Both the position numbers and the translations under genes were made by a program. From Curtobacterium sp. MCPF17_002 (GTDB taxonomy: Bacteria; Actinomycetota; Actinomycetes; Actinomycetales; Microbacteriaceae), in contig NZ_CP126251.1 in NCBI RefSeq assembly GCF_003234115.2, forward strand, positions 3,472,001 to 3,536,000: a DNA stretch of 64,000 bases. Direction: 5' to 3'. Positions within the stretch are counted from its first letter, which is position 1. The number at the start of each line of letters is the position of its first letter. The notes under the pieces are model-generated. The model worked only from the letters and a program-made list of their open reading frames with translations. It was not told the origin of the DNA and did no database searches. This document shows, in pieces, positions 1-7,817 of the stretch.

Positions 1-755
1 CCGATGTACCAGAGCTGGTAGGTCTTGCCCTCCGGAGCCTGCTCGACACCGTCGAGGATGACCGCGGACTTCCCGAGCGTGTCCGACCAGACGACCGTGG
101 CCGTCCCGCCGCCCGAGACCTTCGCGGTGCTCCGCTTGAAGTCCGATGCGGCGTAGATGCGGTCGAGTCCGCTGCTGGCCTGGGTCGTCCCCGGGCCTGG
201 GTCGTTCGTCGGGGCGAACCCCGTGCCCACGCCGAGTCCGACGCCGAGGAACACCACGGCGACCGCGGCAGCGCTGGAGAGGAGGACTGCCGGGCGCTGG
301 AACCAGCGGCGGTTCGCGGCAGCGGAGGCCGGACCGTTGCCCGTGAGCCGGCCGTCTGCACGGGTGCGGGACGAGGCGGGGGTGGGTCGCGCCTCCAGGC
401 CGTCGTCGGTGACCGCCCCGGGAACCGGAGCAGCGGGTGACGAACCAACCAGATCAGCAGGCGACGAACCAACCGGAGCAGCAGCGTCCGGCGCAGCGGC
501 AGCGGACGCCAGCGGTGCAGCCTGCGGCGTCGACGCGATCTGCGCCATCAGCGAGGCCTTGAGCGACGCGGGGGGCTCGACCGGCGTGACGGCGTAGGCG
601 AGCTGCAGCGCGGTCTCGCGCAGCGAGTCCGTCTCGGCCTGCAGCTCCGGCGAGGAGGACAGCGTGGCCTCGAGCTGCGCACGCTCGTCGTCCGACAGCG
701 CGTCGAGGGCGTGCGAACCGGTCAGCAGCGCAGGGTCGTCGTGGTGCTCGGTCAT
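1..755 (-). CDS. rskA: Anti-sigma-K factor RskA, 3' part beyond window
   Basis: This open frame starts at ATG 755 and runs off the window start, so about 251 residues are visible. The start overlaps the sigK stop as ATGA, which indicates translational coupling. An N-terminal helical, sigma-binding-like region (about 1-70) is followed by an Ala/Pro-rich linker, a single membrane segment (about 155-177) and the start of the extracytoplasmic RskA C-terminal domain, ending in TYQLWYIG at the edge. The protein is expected to hold SigK at the membrane until it is proteolysed. A REP-A half-site at 388-404 encodes GLEAR in the linker (residues 119-123), and VGSSPA is duplicated there. Confidence 0.85.
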   Translation of the reverse strand, partial: MTEHHDDPALLTGSHALDALSDDERAQLEATLSSSPELQAETDSLRETALQLAYAVTPVEPPASLKASLMAQIASTPQAAPLASAAAAPDAAAPVGSSPADLVGSSPAAPVPGAVTDDGLEARPTPASSRTRADGRLTGNGPASAAANRRWFQRPAVLLSSAAAVAVVFLGVGLGVGTGFAPTNDPGPGTTQASSGLDRIYAASDFKRSTAKVSGGGTATVVWSDTLGKSAVILDGVEQAPEGKTYQLWYI

Positions 756-1351
756 GATGTCACCCCCATCTCGTCTCGGAGTCTGATCATCCCGTCACGG
801 AGACGGGTCTTGACGGTGCCGATCGGGACACCGAGGTGTTCGGCCATCTCGCTGTGCGAGTAGCCGCCGTAGTACGCGAGCTGCACGGCCTGCCGCTGGA
901 ACTCGGTGAGCTTCGCGAGCGCCCGGCTGACCCGTTCGTGCTCGATCCGGATCTCGACCGACTCGGAGACCTGGTCGAAACCGGCCTCGAAGTCGCGGAT
1001 GCCGATCTTCGTGTCACGGTCGTGGGAGGCCTGCGAGGCCCGCACCCGGTCGACCGCTCGGCGGTGCGCCATGGTGAGGATCCAGCTCGCCGCCGTGCCG
1101 CGCCCACGGTCGTAGCGGGTGGCTTGCTGCCAGACCTCGAGGAAGATCTCCTGCGTGACCTCCTCCGACTGCGCACGGTCCCGGAGGAGCCGCGTCACGA
1201 GGCCGAGCACACGGCCCGACAACACGTCGTAGAGGTCGGAGAAGGCAGCTTGGTCACCGGCGGCCACACGGGTCAGGAGGTCGTCAGCGGACGCCTGAGC
1301 CGGCTCGGCTGAGCTCCAGCTCTCGGTGTCGCGTTCCACGAGGGCAAGCAT
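752..1351 (-). CDS. sigK: ECF sigma factor SigK
   Basis: A 199-residue group-4 sigma factor. Region 2 (EVTQEIFLEVWQQATRY, then TAASWILTMAHRRAVDRVR) binds core polymerase and the -10 element. Region 4 ends in a helix-turn-helix (YSHSEMAEHLGVPIGTVKTR) for the -35 element. The frame extends upstream to 1528, but ATG 1351 is preferred because GGGAGGAGGG lies 9 bases before it and family homology begins only there. The next gene, rskA, overlaps by 4 bases, the standard sigma/anti-sigma arrangement. The 640-base region upstream contains a minisatellite. The SigK regulon is usually linked to redox or envelope stress; that role here is inferred from the family. Confidence 0.9.
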   Translation of the reverse strand: MLALVERDTESWSSAEPAQASADDLLTRVAAGDQAAFSDLYDVLSGRVLGLVTRLLRDRAQSEEVTQEIFLEVWQQATRYDRGRGTAASWILTMAHRRAVDRVRASQASHDRDTKIGIRDFEAGFDQVSESVEIRIEHERVSRALAKLTEFQRQAVQLAYYGGYSHSEMAEHLGVPIGTVKTRLRDGMIRLRDEMGVTS

Positions 1352-1993
1352 TGCAGGTTTCCCTCCTCCCGGTTGCGTTCCGACTGTGAGTTCCGCTCCG
1401 ACGCACGCATTCGGGTGGCGTGCGGCGAAGAGGACGAGGGCCCGTGTGACCCGCAGGGAATTGACCGCCAGGGAGCGGACCGGGTCGCACGGGGCCCTCG
1501 TTGCGTGACCGGCGAGGACGCCTGCCACGGTGATGATTCGGCACCCTCGGGCCGTCGGATTGGAGCAGTTCTCACCGAAGTGTCATCGGGGCCGTGGGGC
1601 GCTTGTCCGGGGCCGCCGGCCCGTGGGCGCTTGTCCGCGGGGCGCTTGTCCGCGCGGCGCTTGTCCGCGGGGCGCTTGCCTGTGGGCGCTTGTCCGTGGC
1701 GTGCTTGTCCGTGGGCGCTTGTCCACGGGGAGCTTGTCCGTGGCGCGCCCGAGGGGCTGCCGTGTCCACCGTCAGTGAACACGGTCGTGCGCACAGCCTG
1801 CGTCTCGTAGAATCGATCTCGCCGGGCCGCAGCAAGCCCCGGGCTCCAAAATTCGCCGCTCCGAGCGGCCTCGCGCCGAGAGGCGCTTCTGCGGCCCGGT
1901 CTTTCTGTGCCCGCTGGTCGATGCGGGTTCCGTCCGTTGCGCCGCGTCAGCGGCCTGCCTGGAGGCGCGGCGCCCGTCCGCCCCGCCGCTCGC
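1352..1993. other. Gene-free region upstream of sigK
   Basis: This 642-base gap between sigK and the next upstream gene holds no convincing gene. It contains the 14-15 bp minisatellite at 1596-1746, a GC-rich hairpin-prone stretch at about 1848-1890 (GCCGCTCCGAGCGGC followed by a second short palindrome) that may end transcription of the upstream gene, and a REP-A half-site at 1956-1970. Overlapping frames here come from the repeat and are not credible genes. Confidence 0.6.
1596..1746. repeat. Minisatellite, about nine units of GGGCGCTTGTCCGCG
   Basis: About nine imperfect 14-15 base units share the core GCTTGTCC; units end in CGCG, CGTG or CACG, and one is changed to GCTTGCCTGT. The array lies in the sigK upstream region, about 250 bases from its start codon. 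Unit length is not a multiple of the codon in a fixed way, and no gene crosses it. Copy number could affect sigK expression or may be neutral slippage. Confidence 0.85.
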
Positions 1994-2623
1994 TCAGTCC
2001 AGGCTGTCGCGACGCCAGAGCGCCGCCGCCTCGGTCAGCTCGGCCGCCAGCTCCGTCAGACGGAGTGCCCGCGTCGTCAGTTCGCTCGCCCGCTCGGACG
2101 CCGTCAGGTCGGAGTCGTCCGCGACCGACGTCGCCCCCGCCGCGGTGAGCCGACAGAACGCCGCACCGCGATCGAGCGCCACCGCGAGGTCGCCCGTGTA
2201 CAGCCCGTGCAGGATCCGGTCCGCCAGCGTGAGGATCTCCGCCGGCCCCGTCGGTTCCTCGGCGCCGGCGACGGCCTGGTCGATCGTGCCGATCCGTTCC
2301 GCACCACGCTCGAAGAAGTAGGCGATCTCCGTCGGGTTCTGTCGGATGATCGTGCGCACCAGGTAGATCCGCCACAGGGCGCCCGGCAGGGTGTGCGCCC
2401 CGACCCGCGCCCAGAGCTCCGCGATCGCGTCGATGCCGTGCACGTCCGTGTAGGTGACGAGGCGCTCGACGACCGCCGGGTCGGGGTCCTGCCGCACGCG
2501 GTGCAGCAGCGCGTTCGCGGTGTCGTGCGCGACGCGGTTCACCAACGCGGGGTCGTCGCCGCCCTGGATCGCGGCGAACTCCTGGTCGGTGAAGTGGACG
2601 GGACGGTGGTGATCGCGAGGCAC
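1994..2623 (-). CDS. Conserved actinobacterial protein of unknown function
   Basis: A 209-residue soluble protein, mostly helical, with no signal peptide or membrane segment. Start GTG 2623 is preceded by TACCCT six bases upstream, so the transcript is probably leaderless. I recognise the N-terminal style (HFTDQEFAAIQGGDD) as a conserved hypothetical of Microbacteriaceae that is sometimes mislabelled as an RNA polymerase subunit, but no catalytic motif is visible. It reads in the same direction as sigK but is separated by more than 600 bases, so it is not in that operon. No function is claimed. Confidence 0.75.
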   Translation of the reverse strand: MPRDHHRPVHFTDQEFAAIQGGDDPALVNRVAHDTANALLHRVRQDPDPAVVERLVTYTDVHGIDAIAELWARVGAHTLPGALWRIYLVRTIIRQNPTEIAYFFERGAERIGTIDQAVAGAEEPTGPAEILTLADRILHGLYTGDLAVALDRGAAFCRLTAAGATSVADDSDLTASERASELTTRALRLTELAAELTEAAALWRRDSLD

Positions 2624-2751
2624 CGCTCCAGGGTAGGCGCGGCCGGTGACACTCCCTGTCCCCCGTTCGCCGAGAACGCAACCCGTCGGATCCGGGTAGC
2701 GTCCACCATCAGGGAGGCACCCCTCCCTGGACGTGAAGAAGAGGACACTCC

Positions 2752-2913
2752 ATGAACGCGCTGCTCATCATCCTGGCCGTCGTCGCGGTCATCCTGCTGT
2801 TCGTCGGCGGTTTCGCCGCGAGCCTGAAGTTCCTGCTCTGGGTCGGGATCGTGCTGCTCATCATCGCGGTGATCGCATGGCTCCTGCGGACCCTCACGGG
2901 TCGGCGCAGCTGA
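2752..2913 (+). CDS. Small membrane protein, 53 residues
   Basis: ATG 2752 follows AAGAGGA by 7 bases and opens a 53-residue frame. Almost the whole protein is hydrophobic: two membrane helices (about 3-24 and 28-46) separated by ASLKF, ending in LLRTLTGRRS, a positively charged tail that predicts a cytoplasmic C-terminus. It resembles the small two-helix membrane proteins common in actinobacteria; the function is unknown. A short inverted repeat at 2711-2729 (GGGAGG...CCTCCC) lies just upstream. It is too short for most ORF callers but has clear start, ribosome site and composition. Confidence 0.75.
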   Translation: MNALLIILAVVAVILLFVGGFAASLKFLLWVGIVLLIIAVIAWLLRTLTGRRS

Positions 2914-2967
2914 CCCCAGGACAACGGTTCCGAACTGGAGGCCCTCACCCGCTAGCCTTGCGGGTGA

Positions 2968-3040
2968 GGGCCTCTAGCTCAGTTGGTAGAGCACCGGACT
3001 TTTAATCCGAGGGTCGTGGGTTCGAGCCCCACGGGGCCCA
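2968..3040 (+). tRNA. tRNA-Lys (anticodon TTT)
   Basis: A 73-base cloverleaf: acceptor GGGCCTC pairs with GGGGCCC at 3033-3039, the D arm is AGCTCAGTTGGTAGAGC, the anticodon loop CTTTTAA places TTT at 3001-3003, and the T arm is GTGGGTTCGAGCCCCAC. The discriminator base is A; CCA is not encoded. It decodes AAA/AAG lysine codons. Its 3' half is repeated three times directly downstream. Confidence 0.93.
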
Positions 3041-3219
3041 CACCCTCCTGAACCCCGGCTTTTCATCCGAGGGTCGTGGGTTCGAGCCCACGGGGCCCAC
3101 ACCCTCCTGAACCCCGGCTTTTCATCCGAGGGTCGTGGGTTCGAGCCCCACGGGGTCCACACCCTCCTGAACCCCGGCTTTTCATCCGAGGGTCGTGGGT
3201 TCGAGCCCCACGGGGCCCA
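3041..3219 (+). repeat. Three tandem copies of the tRNA-Lys 3' half
   Basis: Units at 3041-3099 (59 bases), 3100-3159 (60) and 3160-3219 (60). Each begins CACCCTCCTGAACCCC and then repeats the tRNA from the anticodon stem to the 3' end, with TTTTCATCC instead of TTTTAATCC in the loop. The first copy has lost one C in the T arm and the second has GGGGTCC in the acceptor strand. None has a 5' half, D arm or acceptor 5' strand, so they cannot fold as tRNA. They lie in the trailer of the tRNA transcript. Confidence 0.9.
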
Positions 3220-3285
3220 CTGCGTTCAGGGACACTCGGGTCGCGGTCACCTGCCGCCCGGACTGCGCCGCGTAGAATCCCGGCC

Positions 3286-4101
3286 GTGGCCCGACGAACC
3301 GACGGCGGATGGCCGGACGGTCCCCGTTCGCTGCCGCTCAGACGACGACGCCGGAGGCGACGCCTGATGCCGGCGGTCGCCCTCGGCGCGATGAGCCTCG
3401 GCGTCGCCGGGTTCCTCGTGATGCTGCCCGCGGTCTCCGACGCGTGCCAGTCCGTCCCCGGGGCGGCGAACGTCTCCACGAACCGCGCGGCTTCCGCCAT
3501 GGCACGCGGCTCGGACGTGCTCATCGTCGGCGACTCGTACACGACCGGTCGCGGTTCGTACGACGGCACGCACGGATGGGCGCAGGACCTCGTGGCCGAG
3601 CGGAACTGGGACGCCACGATCGACGGCGTTCCCGGTAGCGGGTACGTGAACACGGGGGCGACGAACTCCACCCGCTGGAACTACATCTCGCGGATCGAGC
3701 GCAGCGCGTCCCTCACCCCGGAGCTCGTGATCGTGCAGGGCAGTCAGAACGACTGGCTCGTCAGCGCGGAGACGCTCCGGACCCGCGTGGAACGAACGCT
3801 GCGCACGGCGAAGCGACAGTGGCCGGACGCGGTCGTCGTGGCGATCGGCCCGTCGGCCCCGCAGCCGCGCGCCGAGACCACCGCGGGCATCTCGGCTGCG
3901 GTGGCCGCCGGCGCACACGCCGCGGGTGTCCCGTTCATCGACCCGCTCGACGAGCAGTGGTTCACGAGGATGAACAGCGCGAGCTACGCGGCCGGCGACG
4001 GGCAGCACCTCAACGACGACGGGTACCGGTACCTCGCGGCGAAGATCGACGACGCCCTCGAGGAGCTCGCCGCGCCGCGCGACGGCGAACAGTGCGCCTG
4101 A
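3286..4101 (+). CDS. SGNH/GDSL-family hydrolase, membrane-anchored or secreted
   Basis: A 271-residue esterase-like protein. An Arg-rich N-terminus and a hydrophobic segment (about 29-46) form a signal or anchor. SGNH blocks are present: IVGDSYTTGRG holds the nucleophilic Ser, QGSQND the block III Asn, and DGQHLNDDG the Asp-x-x-His pair. Substrate is not predictable; many relatives deacylate cell-wall or exopolysaccharide esters. The frame continues upstream through the tRNA-like repeats, but GTG 3286 is preferred because TAGAAT lies seven bases before it, giving a leaderless start. ATG 3367 is an alternative. Confidence 0.8.
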   Translation: MARRTDGGWPDGPRSLPLRRRRRRRRLMPAVALGAMSLGVAGFLVMLPAVSDACQSVPGAANVSTNRAASAMARGSDVLIVGDSYTTGRGSYDGTHGWAQDLVAERNWDATIDGVPGSGYVNTGATNSTRWNYISRIERSASLTPELVIVQGSQNDWLVSAETLRTRVERTLRTAKRQWPDAVVVAIGPSAPQPRAETTAGISAAVAAGAHAAGVPFIDPLDEQWFTRMNSASYAAGDGQHLNDDGYRYLAAKIDDALEELAAPRDGEQCA

Positions 4102-4266
4102 TCGCCTGATCGGGGTACAAGTCCTCCTCAGCGGGTTCATGGCGTTTCCCGCTCACAGTTCAGTCGGCGTTCAGCGGACTGTTGGGATGCCGCCGATAGT
4201 GTCGTTCCCGGATCCGATCGCCGGATCCTGCAGCACAGCACCACCGCAGAACGAACGGGGTACACC

Positions 4267-4587
4267 GTGATCGAGCCCATCGAAGCCACGCACACCAGCA
4301 CCAACGGGGACGCGCGCCGCATCGTCGAGCTCGCCGCCGCGACCAACACGACGATGAGCAACGAGCTCCTGCTCGACACGCTCCGTCGCAACGCGAAGGT
4401 CACGACCCGCCACATCCGCAAGGACTTCGTCGAGGTCGCGACCGCCACGTCGGTGCTCGGGTACGTGTGCCGGCAGCGCAAGGACTTCATCGCCCTGCGC
4501 GGCGACGACCCTGCCTGGGCGCAGGAGGTCGGGCGCTACGCCACCGAGTCCCTCGCGGTCGAGGCGCTCCGCATGCGCCGCGGCTGA
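4267..4587 (+). CDS. Conserved hypothetical protein, 106 residues
   Basis: A 106-residue soluble protein starting at GTG 4267. It has no signal peptide or membrane helix. The composition is mixed, with a Thr/Ala-rich N-terminal half (AAATNTTMSNELLLDTLRR) and a basic middle (KVTTRHIRKDF). I recognise no domain. It stands alone, is preceded by a 165-base gap and is followed at once by a strong hairpin terminator, which supports its being a real single-gene unit. Function unknown. Confidence 0.7.
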   Translation: MIEPIEATHTSTNGDARRIVELAAATNTTMSNELLLDTLRRNAKVTTRHIRKDFVEVATATSVLGYVCRQRKDFIALRGDDPAWAQEVGRYATESLAVEALRMRRG

Positions 4588-4598
4588 CCGCCACGAAA

Positions 4599-4637
4599 CG
4601 ACGACGAAGGCCCCGCCGGAGACACCGGCGGGTCCTT
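4599..4637 (+). terminator. Rho-independent-type hairpin
   Basis: GACGAAGGCCCCGCCGG pairs with the matching CCGGCGGGTCCTTCGTC strand across a four-base loop, a 17-bp stem with one mismatch. It begins 11 bases after the stop of the 106-residue gene. There is no long T run, as is common in high-GC actinobacteria. Confidence 0.75.
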
Positions 4638-4749
4638 CGTCATGCCTGCGGCGTCGGCCGTGCGTTGCCTGCCGTGCGGTGTCTGTCGTGCCGCGTCTGT
4701 CGTGCCGCGCGCCCGTCTCGACGTCGCCCGGCAGGCCGTGTGCGGGCGC

Positions 4750-4807
4750 CGAGATCGCACTTCCGCGCCGTCGACCGGACGACGAAGCGGCACGAAGTGC
4801 GATCTCG
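4750..4807. repeat. 20-bp arm inverted repeat
   Basis: CGAGATCGCACTTC at 4750 pairs with GAAGTGCGATCTCG ending at 4807; the inner GCCG/CGGC bases extend the stem. It lies between two convergent genes (the 106-residue gene and galM) and beyond the first terminator. It could act as a bidirectional terminator or belong to another dispersed palindrome family; only one copy is present here. Confidence 0.7.
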
Positions 4808-4862
4808 ACCCTGCGCGGGGCGCGTGCGGGAGCGCATGCGGCGAGGGCGCGGCGAGGAAGCG

Positions 4863-5798
4863 TCAGGACCAGACGCGGCGGATGCCCCAGGTGCCGGTCC
4901 ACGACTCGTCGGGCTCGAGCCAGCGGAGGCCCTCGCCGGAGTTGAGCGCGTTCGCGGGCGCCGTCATCGGTTCGACCGCCACGGCGAGCCCCTTGCCGTC
5001 ACCGCGCGGGAACTCGCGGGAGGTGAACACCTGCACGTACGGGAACGACCGGTCCTGCCAGAGCTGGACGCCGTCGCCCTCCGGTCCGTGGAGCGTCGTC
5101 CGCCGGACCCCGTCGGCATCGGGCGTGACGTCGGTGTACGCGGTGTCGAGGTCCGAGTCACCCGCGCGCCGGCCCTGCCGCAGGTCGAAGTCCGTGCCCT
5201 CGACGGACACCGACCCGTTCGGCACCTTCTGCTCGTCGACCGTGAAGGCGGTCGCGGCGTCGAGCGTGACGACGAGGTCGTCGGCCGGGGTGTCGCCGGC
5301 GCGGAGGTACGGGTGCGCGCCGACCGCGAACGGGGCCCGCACGCCGGAGCGGTTCACGACCTGGTGGGTGACGCGGATGCCGTCGTCGACGAGCTCGTGG
5401 TGGACGCGGGTCTCGAGCGTGAACGGCCAGCCGTGCTGCGGGTGGATCGTGGCCTCCTGCACGACGCCCGACTCGGTCTGGGACACGACGCGGTACGGCG
5501 CGAACCGGAGCAACCCGTGCGAGGCGTTGCCGTACTTCGGCTCCGAGATGTCGAGCTGCTGCCGCCCGCCCTCGAGCTGCCACACTCCACCGGCGACCCG
5601 GTTCGGCCACGGCGCGAGCACGATGCCGTTCGCCCCGGGCGGCTGCTCCGAGACGGCGAACGGCTCGGTGAGGTCGAACCCGGCGACCCGGAGCTCCCGG
5701 ATGCCCGCGGCCACCTCGGTGACGACTGCCTCGACGACCCCGTCGGGTCCGGCGTGGCGGAGGTGGTACTGGCCACCGGTGGGTGCTGCTGCGGTCAT
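4863..5798 (-). CDS. galM: Aldose 1-epimerase (galactose mutarotase)
   Basis: A 311-residue mutarotase that interconverts the alpha and beta anomers of aldoses and supplies alpha-galactose to GalK. The substrate-binding GAHPYLRAG and the C-terminal AVEPMTAPANAL, which carries the catalytic Glu, are both present; the acid His lies in GAHPY. ATG 5798 overlaps the stop of the upstream DeoR regulator as ATGA, so the two form an operon transcribed away from galT-galK. AAGGAACGAG is the probable ribosome site. Longer upstream frames are shadows of the regulator gene. Confidence 0.88.
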   Translation of the reverse strand: MTAAAPTGGQYHLRHAGPDGVVEAVVTEVAAGIRELRVAGFDLTEPFAVSEQPPGANGIVLAPWPNRVAGGVWQLEGGRQQLDISEPKYGNASHGLLRFAPYRVVSQTESGVVQEATIHPQHGWPFTLETRVHHELVDDGIRVTHQVVNRSGVRAPFAVGAHPYLRAGDTPADDLVVTLDAATAFTVDEQKVPNGSVSVEGTDFDLRQGRRAGDSDLDTAYTDVTPDADGVRRTTLHGPEGDGVQLWQDRSFPYVQVFTSREFPRGDGKGLAVAVEPMTAPANALNSGEGLRWLEPDESWTGTWGIRRVWS

Positions 5799-6655
5799 GG
5801 GGTCTCGTTCCTTCCGGTTCCTGCCGACGTCGTGCCGGCACTGCCGTCTGCCACCACGACCTCGACGCCGGCCGCCCGGATCGGGGCGACCGCGTCCGCC
5901 GTGGTCTCGGCGGTGACGACGACGTCGATGTCCTCGAGCGCGCGGACGACGCCGATGTGGGCCCGGCCGAACTTCGACCCGTCCGCGACCACGACCGTAC
6001 GCCGAGCAGTCGCCGCGAGCATCCGCTTCGCCTCGGTCTCGGGCAGGTTCACGTTCGTCAGGCCGTGCGCCACGTCGAGCCCGGTCCCGCCGAGGAACAC
6101 CACGTCGGCGGCGATCAACGGCAGCAGCGTGTTGTTGAAGGGTGCCACGAGAGAGTGCTGCAGGGGTCGGAGCGTGCCGCCGGTGACGACGACGGTGAAC
6201 CGCGGGACGGCTCGCTCGAGCGTGAGCGCCGTGGTGAGCGAGTTCGTGACGACGGTGACGTCGACGAGGTCGGTGCGGGCCACCAGCGCCTCGGCGACGG
6301 CGGCCGGGGTGGTCCCGACGTCGAGCACGACGCACTCGCCGGACCGCACGAGGCCCGCGGCAGCGCGGCCGATCGCCGCCTTCGCCACCTGGTGCTCCAC
6401 GGCGGTCTCCTCGAACGGACGCTCGCCGGAACCGGCCCCGAGGCGGACGGCACCGCCGTGCACCCGCCTGATCCGCGCCTCCAGTTCGAGGGAGGCGAGG
6501 TCCTGCCGGACGGTCACCTCGCTGGTACCGAGCGCCGCTGCCAGGGCGGCCGTCCGGACCAGGCCGGGCGCACCCTCGACGATCGACACGATGCGGTCCT
6601 GGCGCAGCGGCGCGGGGAGTGCGCCGGCGAGGAAGGAGAGGTCGTCATCGGTCAT
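5795..6655 (-). CDS. DeoR/GlpR-family repressor of the galactose genes
   Basis: A 286-residue regulator. The N-terminal winged helix includes TSEVTVRQDLASLE, the DeoR recognition helix, and the C-terminal sugar-phosphate sensor (ISOCOT fold) contains LDVGTTPAAVAEAL and TNSLTTALTL. It starts at ATG 6655, 64 bases from the divergent galT start, with two direct repeats between them that suit a DeoR operator. Likely role: repression of galM and galTK relieved by a galactose-pathway phosphate; the effector is inferred from the family and context. Confidence 0.85.
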   Translation of the reverse strand: MTDDDLSFLAGALPAPLRQDRIVSIVEGAPGLVRTAALAAALGTSEVTVRQDLASLELEARIRRVHGGAVRLGAGSGERPFEETAVEHQVAKAAIGRAAAGLVRSGECVVLDVGTTPAAVAEALVARTDLVDVTVVTNSLTTALTLERAVPRFTVVVTGGTLRPLQHSLVAPFNNTLLPLIAADVVFLGGTGLDVAHGLTNVNLPETEAKRMLAATARRTVVVADGSKFGRAHIGVVRALEDIDVVVTAETTADAVAPIRAAGVEVVVADGSAGTTSAGTGRNETP

Positions 6656-6663
6656 GTGCTCAG

Positions 6664-6702
6664 TTTCGCTTGCTTCCGATGCCTTTCGCAACGCTTCGGA
6701 TG
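6664..6702. promoter_or_regulatory. Direct-repeat operator between deoR-type gene and galT
   Basis: TTTCGCTTGCTTCCGATG (6664-6681) and TTTCGCAACGCTTCGGATG (6684-6702) are imperfect direct repeats about 20 bases apart, two helical turns. They cover the galT -35 region and end just before its -10 box TAGAGT (6708-6713), so binding would block galT transcription. Confidence 0.65.
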
Positions 6703-6719
6703 AGCGGTAGAGTGGTTGG

Positions 6720-7817
6720 GTGATCACCAAGCGCGTGACGACGCTCGCGGACGGCCGCGACCTCATTTACTTCGACGACGCCGACTCGACCCTGCCCGCC
6801 GAGCGCAGCATCGACGAGCGTGTCCTCGACCCCCGCCCGGAGACGGCGCGGATGCGTCAGGACGTCCTCACCGGCGAGTGGGTGTCGATCGCTGCCTCGC
6901 GGCAGAACCGCGTGTTCCTGCCACCGGCCGACCAGGACCCGCTCGCACCGCAGACGGCCGCGAACCCGTCCGAGATCCCGAGCCGATACGACGTCGCCGT
7001 GTTCGAGAATCGGTCGCCGTCATTCGGTCCCCTGCTCGAGGCGGACGACGCTCCCACCTCCCTCGACTCCCTCAGCGACGTCGGTCTCAACCGGCAGCTC
7101 CGCTCGGTCGGCCGATGCGAGGTCGTCTGCTTCTCCCCCGAGACCTCGGGATCGTTCGCGTCCATCTCCGAGTCGCGTGCCCGCACCGTGGTCGAGGCCT
7201 GGGCGGACCGGACGGCCGCGCTGTCGGCGATGCCCGGGATCCAGCAGGTGTTCCCGTTCGAGAACCGGGGCGAGGCGATCGGTGTCACGCTGCACCACCC
7301 GCACGGACAGATCTACTCGTACCCGTACATCACGCCGCGCACCCAGCGGCTGCTCGCGTCGATCGAGCGGTTCGGCCCCGACCTGTTCGAGCAGCACCTC
7401 GCGAACGAGCGCGCGTCCGAACGGGTCGTCCTCGCCGGCGAGCACTTCACCGCGTTCGTGCCGTTCGCCGCACGCTGGCCGATCGAGATCCACATGCTGC
7501 CGCACCGCCACGTGCCGGACTTCGCGGGCCTGAACGACGCCGAGAAGGACGAGCTGGCGCACATGCACCTCCGGCTCACCCGCGGGCTCGACGCACTCTA
7601 CGGCGACCCCACCCCGTACATCGCCGCGTGGCACCAGGCGCCGGTCCACACCGCTCGCGACACCGTGCGGTTGATGTTGCAGATCACGTCGCCGCGTCGC
7701 GCGGCGGACAAGTTGAAGTTCCTGGCCGGCAGCGAAGCCGCCATGGGCGCCTGGATCGGGGACCTCGTGCCCGAGAAGGCGGCCGAGTTCATCCGAGGAG
7801 GGATCGAACGCGCATGA
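6720..7817 (+). CDS. galT: Galactose-1-phosphate uridylyltransferase
   Basis: A 365-residue class I GalT that transfers UMP from UDP-glucose to galactose-1-phosphate (Leloir pathway). LHHPHGQIYSYP holds the His-Pro-His active site whose second His is uridylylated. Start GTG 6720 is six bases after TAGAGT, so the mRNA should be leaderless. The stop overlaps galK as ATGA. No galE lies in the window. Confidence 0.92.
   Translation: MITKRVTTLADGRDLIYFDDADSTLPAERSIDERVLDPRPETARMRQDVLTGEWVSIAASRQNRVFLPPADQDPLAPQTAANPSEIPSRYDVAVFENRSPSFGPLLEADDAPTSLDSLSDVGLNRQLRSVGRCEVVCFSPETSGSFASISESRARTVVEAWADRTAALSAMPGIQQVFPFENRGEAIGVTLHHPHGQIYSYPYITPRTQRLLASIERFGPDLFEQHLANERASERVVLAGEHFTAFVPFAARWPIEIHMLPHRHVPDFAGLNDAEKDELAHMHLRLTRGLDALYGDPTPYIAAWHQAPVHTARDTVRLMLQITSPRRAADKLKFLAGSEAAMGAWIGDLVPEKAAEFIRGGIERA

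Noticed and set aside
1596-1746. Regular repeats that look like a CRISPR array
   Set aside because: Units are contiguous 14-15-mers with no unique spacers and no cas genes nearby; it is a minisatellite.
2711-2729. GAGGCACCCCTCC dyad resembling the TetR operator at 19349
   Set aside because: Only the inner 12 bases match and the outer arms are absent; likely chance or a small hairpin for the downstream gene.
3041-3219. Three additional tRNA genes
   Set aside because: Copies lack the 5' acceptor strand, D arm and full anticodon stem; they cannot fold as tRNAs.
4267-4587. Treating the 106-residue protein as a known regulator
   Set aside because: No helix-turn-helix or other domain could be supported.
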